Shown in pieces: positions 63,447-64,000 of a stretch of DNA of 64,000 nt. Origin of the DNA: Trematomus loennbergii (lineage: Eukaryota; Chordata; Actinopteri; Perciformes; Nototheniidae); the NCBI GenBank assembly GCA_012861695.1, contig JAAOOA010000060.1, positions 6,112,683-6,176,682 of the forward strand, in the 5' to 3' direction. The notes under the pieces are model-generated. The model was not told the origin of the DNA, made no database searches, and saw nothing but the letters and a program-made list of their open reading frames with translations. The position numbers and the translations under genes are program-made. Numbering within the stretch: the first letter of the stretch is position 1; every line of letters starts with the position of its first letter.

Positions 63447-64000
63447 CCTGTTAAGCCCGGAGCCTGTTTTTCAGGTATCTTCACTTCTAAAAGGGGTAAA
63501 TTAATAATCTTTTTTCTCAAAGCAATGTTAAACCTCTGAGTTGGATGTAGAAAAGTCAGAATGAATTTAGAATATTTTTATTTTAAAGTAAATTCAGATT
63601 GAACATAGTAAAACAATTTAAATTATAGAGTCCGTCCAAAAAAAAAACATTACTTATAGTGAAACCTTTTCTGGGGTCATTTGGGTGGATTTGCCATATC
63701 TGTTAAGGGCCAATAGAATCGAGACGGAAGTTCCTAAATCCACCTACACATTACCATTGAGGAATGAGAGTGATCCGAAAGCTATGTTACGCTCTGAAAA
63801 CTGAAAACTAGGTTATAGCCATAAATATGATGATGGATTATCAGTAATAATTTCAAAGGGACACAGACATTGGATTAACCTTCAGCAGCGTTTTTATCGT
63901 TTTAATGCCATTGAACACAACTTTTGATCAGAAAAACCGCAAAGGTAAGACATATTTGTCGTTTTGGCTCTGTAAAGCTACATGGTGTGTTGTCTGGGTT
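63447..64000 (-). mobile_element. piggyBac-like nonautonomous element, copy E (runs off the window)
   Basis: It starts CCTGTTAAGCCCGGAGCCTG directly after TTAA (63443-63446), in head-to-head orientation to copy D. GACATTGGATTAACCTTCAG and GTTTTAATGCCATTGAACAC repeat copy D inverted. Its far end lies beyond the window. Confidence 0.8.

Overview
This window is teleost fish DNA, probably percomorph. It has spliced introns, fish-type hAT, PIF/Harbinger, L2, Ty3/gypsy, BEL/Pao and tRNA-SINE sequences, and almost no sequence that looks like an ordinary single-copy host gene. It is a graveyard of nested transposable elements. I dated and bounded insertions by target-site duplications (TSDs), terminal inverted repeats (TIRs), reading-frame continuity across insertions and, once, an empty-site comparison inside the window.

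Layout. 1-9.0 kb: SINE, Harbinger remnant, a TTAA-flanked MITE, palindromic elements, an internally deleted hAT with an intact 161-aa ORF, a BEL/Pao integrase remnant and a Helitron-like unit. 9.5-15 kb: nested hAT elements, an LTR-like stretch, and copies of a TTAA-flanked (piggyBac-like) element whose tips carry GC-rich palindromes. 15.6-33.4 kb: one L2 LINE whose ORF is split by a single 15.8-kb insertion (17096-32868). That insertion has about 66-bp TIRs and two decayed multi-exon genes running inwards from its ends: an integrase-core (rve-like) gene on the left and a SAM-like/ubiquitin-like/HECT E3-ligase gene on the right, whose first exon begins just inside the right TIR. I regard this as the most interesting object in the window: a possible cargo-carrying integrase-type DNA transposon. 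Removing the insertion with one copy of a GC dinucleotide restores the L2 reading frame.

33.9-40.4 kb: TIR elements, a Harbinger transposase remnant, a hAT with a perfect 8-bp TSD, three exons of a Myb/SANT-like protein, and a MITE interrupted by another hAT. 40.9-49 kb: a four-level nest, in which a hAT with a BED-finger exon contains a solo LTR, which contains a nearly intact chromodomain Ty3/gypsy element, whose 5' LTR contains a further hAT. 49.5-57.3 kb: opposite-strand copy of a 1-kb TIR family, then a 3.5-kb THAP-associated element with 72-bp tandem repeats and a nested hAT, a minus-strand SINE and a fold-back repeat. 57.3-64 kb: two copies of a repeat (one broken by an inverted dimer, one by a TTA-flanked MITE) and a head-to-head pair of the piggyBac-like elements sharing one TTAA.

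Working relations. The only retrotransposon proteins close to intact are gag and pol of the gypsy element (one single-base shift in pol) and the 520-aa L2 reverse transcriptase at 24-25.6 kb; all other coding matter is broken or fragmentary. All homology statements rest on recognising motifs by eye; no database search was run.
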